Notes under the pieces: model-generated
The model's database searches: none
What the model was told of the DNA's origin: nothing
The model's input: only the letters and a program-made list of their open reading frames with translations
NCBI GenBank assembly: GCA_963676345.2
Contig: CAXXTS010000006.1
Coordinates: forward strand, 806,001 to 870,000
From: G963665925 sp963676345
Lineage (GTDB): Bacteria; Bacillota; Clostridia; Peptostreptococcales; Acidaminobacteraceae
DNA length: 64,000 nucleotides
Direction of reading: 5' to 3'
Shown: positions 16,367 through 24,406 of the stretch, one piece after another
Numbering within the stretch: position 1 is the stretch's first letter
Layout of the letters: each line of letters opens with the position of its first letter
Position numbers and translations under genes: made by a program

Positions 16367-17827
16367 ATGAATGCAATTCTCTTATTGCCAATAATTATAC
16401 CCCTACTCATGGCTGCAGTAGTGACACAGAAAAAGATTATAAGAGAAGATCAGCTGATGCCCTTTTCTATTTTTGCAACGAGTTTAACAGCGGTTGCAGT
16501 TTTCATTATTATAGCCAAGCTCGACTCTGTAAGCTTTCCGATCATGCATGTCAATGAGTTTATAGACTTAACCTTAAAAGGTGACCATATCGGCTTTGTA
16601 TTTGCAGCACTGGCATCACTCTTGTGGATACTTGCATCAGCCTATGCGGGTGTTTATATGACACATGAGGGCAGAATACGGTATTTCTATATTTTCTTTT
16701 TACTAACAGAAGGTGTAACCATGGGAATAGCCTTATCAGGCAACTTATTTACCCTATATGCCTTTTATGAAATTCTGACACTAACTACTTTTCCGCTTGT
16801 TATACATGCAGGTACAAAAGAAGCCTTATACAGCGGTAAAAAATACATCATCTATTCCCTCTTTGGTGCTACACTCATCCTGTTTGGAATGATGATTCTA
16901 TTTAGCGCAGTCAAGACCCTTGATTTTACTGCCGGAGGCATTAGTGGCCTGCTAACTTACGCTAGACCAGAACTTTTAACAGGTGCGTTTTTAGCACTCT
17001 TTATCGGATTTGGTGTTAAAGCGGCACTGGTTCCGCTTCATAGCTGGTTGCCATCAGCAATGGTAGCGCCAACACCGGTGAGTGCACTGCTGCATGCAGT
17101 TGCCGTTGTAAAATCAGGAATTTTTTCTTTGATACGCATGGTGTTTTATATCTTTGGACCTGTACTGGTTACAAGAATGCAGCTCGATGCAGTCCTGCTG
17201 ACGATGGTGCTTATAACCGTTGTATTTGGTTCCTTTATGGCGCTGCATCAAACCCATCTTAAAAAGCGTCTGGCTTATTCTACCATTAGCCAGCTTGGGT
17301 ATATGCTTCTGGGCATTGTCCTGCTTAATGAAGATGCACTATTAGGCGCAATGATTCATCTCATTAACCACGCAATCATAAAGATTGTCCTATTTTTCTG
17401 TGTCGGTGCGATAACCTATATGACTGGAAAAAAGTATATACATGAGATTGGTGGTATAGGTAGGAAAATGCCTAAAACAATGATGTGCTTTTCTATTGCA
17501 TCCATTTCACTGATTGGCATTCCGCCATCCAATGGGTTTGTCAGCAAGTGGTTTTTGGGGCTTGGCGCCATGGGTGCAGGGCAGGTTATGAATATTGTCG
17601 TCCTATTGCTCAGTGCCTTTTTGACTGCAGGCTATCTGCTTCCAATTGTTGTTGGTGCTTTTTTCACAAAAACAGCAGAAGATATTGCAGATTCTGAAAA
17701 TCTTGACCCGCCACGGGGCATGATGGTTCCAATTGTAATTATTACAGGATTTATTATCCTGATGGGTATATTCCCGAATCCAGTCATTGCATATATTCGT
17801 CATGCAGTGCGACTCATATTTGTATAA
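16367..17827 (+). CDS. Antiporter-like subunit 2 (MrpD/MrpA N-module/NuoL-M family)
   Basis: 486-aa polytopic membrane protein of the same family. Key block GFGVKAALVPLHSWLPSAMVAPTPVSALLHAVAVVKSG, then KKRLAYSTISQLGYMLLGI and INHAIIKIVLFFCVGA. PTPVSALLHA-type sequence is nearer to NuoL/MrpA than to MrpD, so this may stand in for the N-terminal module of MrpA. ATG 16367 is the start: GGAGG (16357-16361) lies just before it and covers the region of the upstream in-frame TTG. Confidence 0.9.
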   Translation: MNAILLLPIIIPLLMAAVVTQKKIIREDQLMPFSIFATSLTAVAVFIIIAKLDSVSFPIMHVNEFIDLTLKGDHIGFVFAALASLLWILASAYAGVYMTHEGRIRYFYIFFLLTEGVTMGIALSGNLFTLYAFYEILTLTTFPLVIHAGTKEALYSGKKYIIYSLFGATLILFGMMILFSAVKTLDFTAGGISGLLTYARPELLTGAFLALFIGFGVKAALVPLHSWLPSAMVAPTPVSALLHAVAVVKSGIFSLIRMVFYIFGPVLVTRMQLDAVLLTMVLITVVFGSFMALHQTHLKKRLAYSTISQLGYMLLGIVLLNEDALLGAMIHLINHAIIKIVLFFCVGAITYMTGKKYIHEIGGIGRKMPKTMMCFSIASISLIGIPPSNGFVSKWFLGLGAMGAGQVMNIVVLLLSAFLTAGYLLPIVVGAFFTKTAEDIADSENLDPPRGMMVPIVIITGFIILMGIFPNPVIAYIRHAVRLIFV

Positions 17828-17839
17828 GGAGGTGAACCT

Positions 17840-19897
17840 ATGGAAATAGCGCTACTGCTCTTAATCTTGATTCCCGCTTTTGGCGCGGTAGTCGGTTCGA
17901 TTATTGGTAGGGACAATGAAAAAGACCGTGATGTTTTTAATATCGCCATTACAGGGCTAGAACTTGTCGTTATAACGATGATGTACCCAATCGTTCATGA
18001 ACATACAATGCATCTGGCATTTTCAGAAGTGCTCGGTACAGGCTTGTATTTAAAGCTCGATATACTCAGGTTCATCTTTATATGGTTTACTGCAGCAGTA
18101 TGGTTTTTGACTACACTGTACAGCACGCAATACCTGATTCGTTATGAAAATAGAAATCGGTACTACATGTTCTATATGCTGACACTGTCGGCAACGATTG
18201 GACTTTTTCTTTCAGAGAATCTGCTGAATCTATTTACATTTTTCGAAATGATGTCATTGACATCTTATATACTTGTTATTCATGATGAGGATAGGTTTGC
18301 CCACCGTGCGGGTATATCCTATTTGAGTATGGCAATTGCAGGCGGTCTGATAATGCTGCTTGGCATTTTCCTCATTTACGATTATACGGGAACGCTGAAT
18401 ATCACATCAGCAGGCGTGTGGTTGTCCGATATGGGGTCAATCAAGTACTTGATTGCCGGCCTGATGATCACAGGCTTTGGTGTAAAGGCGGCAATGTTTC
18501 CACTGCATGTGTGGTTGCCAAAGGCCCATCCTGCAGCACCAACTCCAGCGAGTGCGATTCTATCGGGTATTCTTATAAAGACGGGGCTTTTTGGTATTTT
18601 GATTACCGTGCACAGCATCATGTCTTCGGACGAGAAAATTGGATATGTGCTGATGAGTTTAGCCATGGTCAACATGATTCTCGGCGGATTCTTAGCAATC
18701 TTTCAGCGTAATATAAAGCGTATTCTTGCTTATTCGAGTATGAGTCAGGCAGGCTATATTCTTTTCGGTATTGGACTGGCCTGTTTAGGTAAAGAAGTCA
18801 AAGCACTTGCGCTGATGGGAACCCTATTCCATATGTTTAATCATGCTTTCTTTAAAGTTCTCCTCTTTATGGGGGCGGGCATCATTTATATGGTCTTGCA
18901 TGAGCTATCAATTAATATTATACGAGGCTTTGGGAGAAAGAAATATGTTCTTAAAACGGTCTTTTTCATAGGCATGTTAGGTCTAAGTGGCATACCGGGA
19001 ACCAATGGATTTGTTAGCAAGACCATCCTTCATGAAGCACTTGTTGAGGCGGCGCATATTGAACACTCCATGTTCTTTACTGTAGCAGAAGTCGTATTTT
19101 ACGCTGCATCGGCAATGACGGTTGCCTACATGCTTAAAATATTTATTGCTGTATTTATGGAAGAAAACCCAGAGTACTATGGACAGTACAAAGATCAAAT
19201 CAGCGCACGAGCCCTCTTTCCTATGGCAATCATAGGAAGCTGCATTGTTATTGTGGGGATCTACCCTGTGCCTGTGCTGCATCTCGTTGAACAGGCCATG
19301 TCATCCTTTGGAACGGTTCCGGCGCATATCCCCAACGTTTTTGTGGGGCATGCATTTTTATCAACCCTTAAGACGGTTTCAATTGGGGTGATTATTTACC
19401 TTGTTTTCGTAAGACGATATCTATACAGACGAATGGGGAAAAAACGCATTTTCATCAACCCAACTACAGGCTGGTTTGATCTTGAAACCAATCTTTATAT
19501 TCCGCTTCTGCACTATTGTTATGCATTTGGATACTTTGTTTTCCATATTATAGACAAGTGGGTTTTGACAGTTGCAACCCTCCTTCATCAAACTATGCGT
19601 AAGATTGGCAACGCTGAAATCGCCAGACTTTTCAGCTATGATTTCGGTCGTTTTGTTATGGAAGTGCCATTTGGAAGAAGCGATAAGGACTTTATACAAG
19701 AAGTGGAAAAAATCAAATCCGTTGCAAGTGGTACCAAAAAGAAGCAGGAGAATTTGAACCACTATGCTGACAAGAAAGTGCGCGATGTGGTTAAAATTGT
19801 ACACAAAAGGGCTTCCTCGGCAACCTATGCCCTGTTTATCGTAGCGGGCCTGCTCGTTGTGAGTCTGCTTGTCGTATTGCTGTTTTCAAATCTTTAA
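17840..19897 (+). CDS. Antiporter-like subunit 3 with C-terminal extension (NuoL/MrpA N-module family)
   Basis: 685 aa, about 14-16 helices. Family blocks GFGVKAAMFPLHVWLPKAHPAAPTPASAILSGILIKTG, KRILAYSSMSQAGYILFGI and FHMFNHAFFKVLLFMGAG. About 200 residues beyond the core include further helices, a Lys-rich soluble stretch near residues 610-650 and a final transmembrane helix. A perfect AAGGAGGTGA lies at 17827-17836. It is the third antiporter-type subunit where Bacillus Mrp has two (MrpA and MrpD). Last gene of the operon; a terminator follows about 90 bp on. Confidence 0.9.
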   Translation: MEIALLLLILIPAFGAVVGSIIGRDNEKDRDVFNIAITGLELVVITMMYPIVHEHTMHLAFSEVLGTGLYLKLDILRFIFIWFTAAVWFLTTLYSTQYLIRYENRNRYYMFYMLTLSATIGLFLSENLLNLFTFFEMMSLTSYILVIHDEDRFAHRAGISYLSMAIAGGLIMLLGIFLIYDYTGTLNITSAGVWLSDMGSIKYLIAGLMITGFGVKAAMFPLHVWLPKAHPAAPTPASAILSGILIKTGLFGILITVHSIMSSDEKIGYVLMSLAMVNMILGGFLAIFQRNIKRILAYSSMSQAGYILFGIGLACLGKEVKALALMGTLFHMFNHAFFKVLLFMGAGIIYMVLHELSINIIRGFGRKKYVLKTVFFIGMLGLSGIPGTNGFVSKTILHEALVEAAHIEHSMFFTVAEVVFYAASAMTVAYMLKIFIAVFMEENPEYYGQYKDQISARALFPMAIIGSCIVIVGIYPVPVLHLVEQAMSSFGTVPAHIPNVFVGHAFLSTLKTVSIGVIIYLVFVRRYLYRRMGKKRIFINPTTGWFDLETNLYIPLLHYCYAFGYFVFHIIDKWVLTVATLLHQTMRKIGNAEIARLFSYDFGRFVMEVPFGRSDKDFIQEVEKIKSVASGTKKKQENLNHYADKKVRDVVKIVHKRASSATYALFIVAGLLVVSLLVVLLFSNL

Positions 19898-19985
19898 TAA
19901 GGATATTCGAACAGCTTGTAATTTACACCAATTATGAACGAATCTGTGTTTAAAAGTTGAATATACATTGGCCAGGAAATAGTGT

Positions 19986-20033
19986 ATCAAGGGATCGTGC
20001 TCAAATTAGAGTATGGTCCCTTGATCTTTTTTT
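19986..20033 (+). terminator. Rho-independent terminator of the antiporter operon
   Basis: Arms 19986-19994 and 20017-20025 form a perfect 9-bp stem, followed by C and seven T. The rest of 19898-20128 shows no gene. Confidence 0.88.
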
Positions 20034-20128
20034 GAAAAAGTGATGTAGGGGTCTACTTGTTTAGCGGCAAGACTTAAGGGAAGATAGAAGGCGTGAGCAC
20101 TGGCGAGAGAATTGTAAAATTTTCATTA

Positions 20129-20181
20129 ACTTAGTTGACTAACTAAAATGCTTTGTGTAAGATTAATTTAGTCAACTAAGT
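20129..20181 (+). promoter_or_regulatory. Promoter with two MarR-type operators
   Basis: -35 TTGACT (20135-20140) and -10 TAAGAT (20158-20163) are 17 bp apart. The 14-mer ACTTAGTTGACTAA (20129-20142) covers the -35, and its exact inverse TTAGTCAACTAAGT (20168-20181) sits just after the -10. Each contains the near-palindrome TTAGTTGACTAA. Binding of the MarR dimer here would block polymerase, so autorepression of the regulator-exporter operon is expected. Confidence 0.85.
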
Positions 20182-20199
20182 AATGTGAGGAGTGATATT

Positions 20200-20799
20200 A
20201 TGTTTAGAAATTCTGAGTCGAATGTTCATGAGAATAGGGAAAATGAGAATAGAGAAAATGCGTTAGATATTATGCGTAAGGTCATGCATTCTAGTGGTGT
20301 TTATATGCGCCTTCAATTAGAAGCACTTGGACTCTATGGCGGTCAGCCTAAAGTGCTGATCCTCTTAAGTTCAGAAGACGGACTTACAAAAAAAGATTTG
20401 GCGCAGCGTTTTGAAGTAACGGCGCCGACAATCACCAAAATGATTGAAAGACTAGAGAAAAATGGATTTGTGTGTACCAAGAAGGACGCTGATGACAGGC
20501 GTATAACGCGGGTTTATCTCGAAGACCGTGGTCGGGCAATCTTAAAGGCGTTAAAAGATTTTAAGAAGGAATCGCAAAGCGTTTATTTTAAGGATTTTAC
20601 GGATGATGAAGTCGAACGCTTGCATGCAATGCTTGAAAGGGTACGTGAGAATATTTTGAGTTCCGAGACCATGCAAGCACATTTTGAGCGTCACGGACAT
20701 CAACACAAACATCATCATAAACATCATCATAAACACTGCAACCATCATGTAACGAATCATATTAAGAATCATATGAAGCATGACGAGGAAGGCAGGTGA
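20200..20799 (+). CDS. MarR family transcriptional regulator with histidine-rich tail
   Basis: 199 aa. Winged-helix core: KVLILLSSEDGLTKKDLAQRFEVTAPTITKMIERLEKNGFV, then the wing KDADDRRITRVYLEDRG. The last 35 residues are extremely His-rich (HGHQHKHHHK and similar, with one Cys), a candidate metal-binding tail not typical of MarR proteins. ATG 20200 has GAGGAG (20187-20192) upstream; GTG 20185 would precede it. It lies just upstream of two ABC exporter genes and behind a promoter with two operators, so it likely represses the exporter until a drug, toxic compound or metal is sensed. Confidence 0.92.
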   Translation: MFRNSESNVHENRENENRENALDIMRKVMHSSGVYMRLQLEALGLYGGQPKVLILLSSEDGLTKKDLAQRFEVTAPTITKMIERLEKNGFVCTKKDADDRRITRVYLEDRGRAILKALKDFKKESQSVYFKDFTDDEVERLHAMLERVRENILSSETMQAHFERHGHQHKHHHKHHHKHCNHHVTNHIKNHMKHDEEGR

Positions 20800-20803
20800 T
20801 CCT

Positions 20804-22531
20804 ATGAAACGCATGTTCAGTTACTTGTTTAAATACTGGAAATACGCCATATTGGCGCCTTTATTCATGTTTGTAGAGGTTGTTGTCGATTTATTTCAGC
20901 CCCTAATTATGCAAAAAATAATTGATGTAGGTATAAAAAATCAGGACGTAAATTTGATTTTGAGGTATGCGGGGTTGATGTTGCTTCTAACGGTGATTGG
21001 TTTTTTCGGCGGTGCTGGAAGCGGGGTCTTTTCCTCAATTTCTTCGCAAAATGCTGGGGCAGATATACGTTCAGACCTGTTTGATAAAGTGCAGACAATG
21101 AGCTTTAGAAAACTGGACGAAGTTGAAACAGGACACTTAATAACACGCCTGACAAATGACGTAACTCAAATACAGCACTTTTTCGGCATGCTCTTAAGAA
21201 TGATGGTACGCGCCCCCTTTATGATGGTGGGTTCAGTTCTGCTGACCTTTTACGTTAGTGTAAGATATGGCATTATTCTGGTAGCGATGATTGCCTTGCT
21301 CCTGGTTATCATTTTTTATGTCATAGCAAAGGCGCGCCCCCTCTTTAAACGCGTTCAAAAAACCGTAGATAAGGTTAATGGGGTCATGCTTGAGAACCTA
21401 AAAGGCATTCGTGTTGTTAAAGCTTTTGTCCGTCAAAACTATGAGAGAGAACGTTTTGGCAAGGAGAATGTGGCACTCCGGGACTTGCAAGTAGAAGCAA
21501 TGAGAAAGTTTGCAATTATTATGCCGGTGATTCACCTTACACTCAATTTAGGCATTGTCGGCGTCTTGTGGGTAGGCGGTTATGATGTCGTTGCAGGGAC
21601 TTCAACGATTGGAGAAATTGTAGCGGTGATCAACTACATTACGCGCCTTCTGTTTGCACTCATGATGATTGGCATGATTTTTTTTCAAATATCAAGAGCA
21701 GGTGCCTCTGCAGACCGGATTATGGAAGTGCTCGATACCCCGGAAGAGATGGGGACATTTTATTCAGATCAACCAGCTCAAATTGAGGGCGAAATTGAAT
21801 TTAAAAATGTCAGTTTTTCATATACGCAGCAAGGAGCAGACCAAGTACTTTCCAATATTAGTTTTAAAGTTAAAAAGGGTGAGACCCTTGCAATTTTAGG
21901 TGCCACTGGTTCTGGGAAGTCAACCTTGGTTCAGCTTATTCCTCGATTCTATGATGTAACAGGCGGCACTGTATGCATTGACGGCGTACCAGTGAAGCAT
22001 ATTGCCACCAACCATCTGCGATCGGCAATCGCATACGTTCAGCAAAGTGCACTTATATTCTCTGGAAGCATTGCGTCCAATATTGCCTACGGTAAACCCG
22101 ATATGGATGAAACGCTCATATATGACGCAGCTGATGCAGCCCAGGCTAAAGAATTCATAAATGATAAGCCAGAGGGCCTTGAAACGGAAATCGGTCAGCG
22201 GGGGGTGAATTTATCAGGAGGGCAAAAACAACGTTTATCCATAGCTCGGGCACTGGCGCACGATCCTAAAATACTCATTTTAGATGATTGTACCAGTGCT
22301 GTCGATGTTCAGACAGAGGTTCGAATTCAAGAGCGTCTGAAAAAACGCTTTGATAAAACAACGGTTATCCTCGTTGCTCAGAGAATCAGCTCAGTGCTAG
22401 ATGCAGACCGTATCCTTGTCTTAGAGGACGGCAAAGTTGTTGGTGATGGCGTGCACGAAGTCCTGCTAAAGCAAAATGATGTATACCGTGACATATACTT
22501 GTCTCAACTCGGAGAGGAGGTTGGTGCGTAA
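20804..22531 (+). CDS. ABC exporter, fused permease-ATPase, subunit 1
   Basis: 575 aa. N-terminal ABC transmembrane domain with about six helices (residues 1-310), then a nucleotide-binding domain: Walker A GATGSGKST, Q-loop YVQQ, signature LSGGQKQR and Walker B ILILDDCTSAVD. The residue after Walker B is Asp (LDD) instead of the catalytic Glu, and the H-loop reads VAQR, with Gln for His. This half-site is therefore degenerate, as in heterodimeric multidrug exporters. ATG 20804 follows AGGTGAT. Its stop shares a base with the next start, fitting a 1:1 heterodimer. Confidence 0.93.
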   Translation: MKRMFSYLFKYWKYAILAPLFMFVEVVVDLFQPLIMQKIIDVGIKNQDVNLILRYAGLMLLLTVIGFFGGAGSGVFSSISSQNAGADIRSDLFDKVQTMSFRKLDEVETGHLITRLTNDVTQIQHFFGMLLRMMVRAPFMMVGSVLLTFYVSVRYGIILVAMIALLLVIIFYVIAKARPLFKRVQKTVDKVNGVMLENLKGIRVVKAFVRQNYERERFGKENVALRDLQVEAMRKFAIIMPVIHLTLNLGIVGVLWVGGYDVVAGTSTIGEIVAVINYITRLLFALMMIGMIFFQISRAGASADRIMEVLDTPEEMGTFYSDQPAQIEGEIEFKNVSFSYTQQGADQVLSNISFKVKKGETLAILGATGSGKSTLVQLIPRFYDVTGGTVCIDGVPVKHIATNHLRSAIAYVQQSALIFSGSIASNIAYGKPDMDETLIYDAADAAQAKEFINDKPEGLETEIGQRGVNLSGGQKQRLSIARALAHDPKILILDDCTSAVDVQTEVRIQERLKKRFDKTTVILVAQRISSVLDADRILVLEDGKVVGDGVHEVLLKQNDVYRDIYLSQLGEEVGA

Positions 22532-24321
22532 TGTTTGGTGGACCAAGACGGGGTCATATGACCAAAAAGGCCGTAAAGGCAAAAGATACGAAAAAAACGA
22601 TTAAGCGCATTGCCTCCTATTTAGGAGGACGCTCTCTCATATTGGTGGCCATAGTTTTATCTGTTTTGTTATCATCTGCTATGGGCGTCATAGCCCCCTA
22701 TTTTATGGGTAAGGCCATTGACACATATTTAAGTGTGAAAAATCTCAATGGTTTCTTTACAATGATTGCACTCATGTTTGCAATAAACGCCGCGGGTGCA
22801 TTCTTTTCTTGGCTTATGACCTATCTTACGGTGGAGGTTGCTCAAGATGCAGTGAAGAAAATCCGTACAGAATTGTTTTCAAAAATGCAGCGTTTGTCCC
22901 TGAAGTTCTTTGACAGTCATTCGGACGGGGACCTGACTTCGAGGCTGACAAATGACGTAGATAATATATCCACGACCTTGAATCAGAGTTTGACCCAGCT
23001 TATATCAAGTGTGGTCACGATTGCTGGTGTTGTCATTATGATGATACTGCTGAGCTGGCAACTGTCATTGATTTCCTTTATTATGATTCCTATGATAGCC
23101 CTGCTGACACGTGAAATATCTAAACATACAAGGAAGTCTTTCAAAGAGAAACTGAGTGGTTTAGGTGTTCTTAACGGACATATTGAAGAAACTATTTCAG
23201 GACAAAAGGTCGTTAAGGCCTATGGACAGGAGAGGCAGGTCACAGAAGTGTTTAGGGAGCGCAACGAGTCCTATAAAGATGCTGCTGTTCGTGCCGATAT
23301 TCTCTCATCGATCATGGGACCCATAATGAATATGATGAATAATACAACCTATGCTCTGATTGCGCTCCTTGGTGGCGTTATGATTGTACGGGGCTATACG
23401 ACGGTCGGGATTGTCGTGACCTTTGTCAATTACTCTAGACAGTTTTCGCGTCCAATTAATCAAATAGCCTCGCTTTACAATACCATTCAAGGTGCAATAG
23501 CCGGTGCTGAGCGTGTGTTTGAAATCATTGACTATCCCCCTGAAATCATTAGCCAGGCGGATGCTGAAAAGCCAGAGCATTTGGAAGGACAGGTTGCATT
23601 TGACTCAGTCGACTTTTCCTATGCACCAGATTCAAAGGTTCTTAAAGGCGTCACTTTTGAGGTGGAGGCAGGCCAAAGCATTGCACTTGTTGGACCGACT
23701 GGGGCGGGAAAAACGACCATTATCAATTTACTGACAAGATTTTATGATATTGATTCAGGACGCATCGAAATTGATGGGAAATCCATTAAGGCCTATGATG
23801 TACAGACCCTTCGCTCAAAAATTGGAATCGTACTTCAAGATACTTATTTGTTCTCTGAAACAGTGATGGAAAACATCCGCTATGGGCGGCTGGATGCCAC
23901 TGACGAAGAGGTGATAGAGGCAGCCAAGCTTGCCAATGCACATCAGTTTATTCACAGGTTGCCAAGCGGTTATGAAACGGCATTGTCGAGTGAGGGCACG
24001 AATATTTCTCAGGGCCAGCGTCAGCTTATTGCAATAGCCAGAACCATTTTAGCCAGTCCAGACATTCTCATACTCGATGAAGCCACTTCCAGCGTCGATA
24101 CGAGAACAGAGCAGCATATTCAAGAAGGCCTGCTCAACCTGATGAAAGGCAGAACCTCATTTGTAATAGCACATAGGCTCAGTACCATTCGCCGAGCTGA
24201 TCAAATCTTAGTTATTAGAGATGGTGAAGTGTTTGAACGTGGGTCACATGACACACTGTTAAACATAGGCGGATTCTACTCAGATCTATACAGCGCCCAG
24301 TTTAGAAGAAAAGTTTCCTAA
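22531..24321 (+). CDS. ABC exporter, fused permease-ATPase, subunit 2
   Basis: 596 aa. Six-helix ABC transmembrane domain, then a canonical ATPase: Walker A GPTGAGKTT, Q-loop VLQDTYLF, Walker B ILILDEATSSVD with the catalytic Glu, and H-loop IAHRLS. The signature reads ISQGQRQ, so the LSGGQ-type signature is slightly altered here while that of subunit 1 is intact. This is the usual asymmetric arrangement of one consensus and one degenerate ATP site. Starts at the last base of the previous stop codon. Likely a drug or lipid-like compound exporter controlled by the upstream MarR protein. Confidence 0.93.
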   Translation: MFGGPRRGHMTKKAVKAKDTKKTIKRIASYLGGRSLILVAIVLSVLLSSAMGVIAPYFMGKAIDTYLSVKNLNGFFTMIALMFAINAAGAFFSWLMTYLTVEVAQDAVKKIRTELFSKMQRLSLKFFDSHSDGDLTSRLTNDVDNISTTLNQSLTQLISSVVTIAGVVIMMILLSWQLSLISFIMIPMIALLTREISKHTRKSFKEKLSGLGVLNGHIEETISGQKVVKAYGQERQVTEVFRERNESYKDAAVRADILSSIMGPIMNMMNNTTYALIALLGGVMIVRGYTTVGIVVTFVNYSRQFSRPINQIASLYNTIQGAIAGAERVFEIIDYPPEIISQADAEKPEHLEGQVAFDSVDFSYAPDSKVLKGVTFEVEAGQSIALVGPTGAGKTTIINLLTRFYDIDSGRIEIDGKSIKAYDVQTLRSKIGIVLQDTYLFSETVMENIRYGRLDATDEEVIEAAKLANAHQFIHRLPSGYETALSSEGTNISQGQRQLIAIARTILASPDILILDEATSSVDTRTEQHIQEGLLNLMKGRTSFVIAHRLSTIRRADQILVIRDGEVFERGSHDTLLNIGGFYSDLYSAQFRRKVS

Positions 24322-24406
24322 AAGGATTCAGTTGGTGCAGGTAAATGATTTAAACATCCCTATAATGGTATATTATAAGCATATTGAAAACAAAGGAGGG
24401 ACCTAT

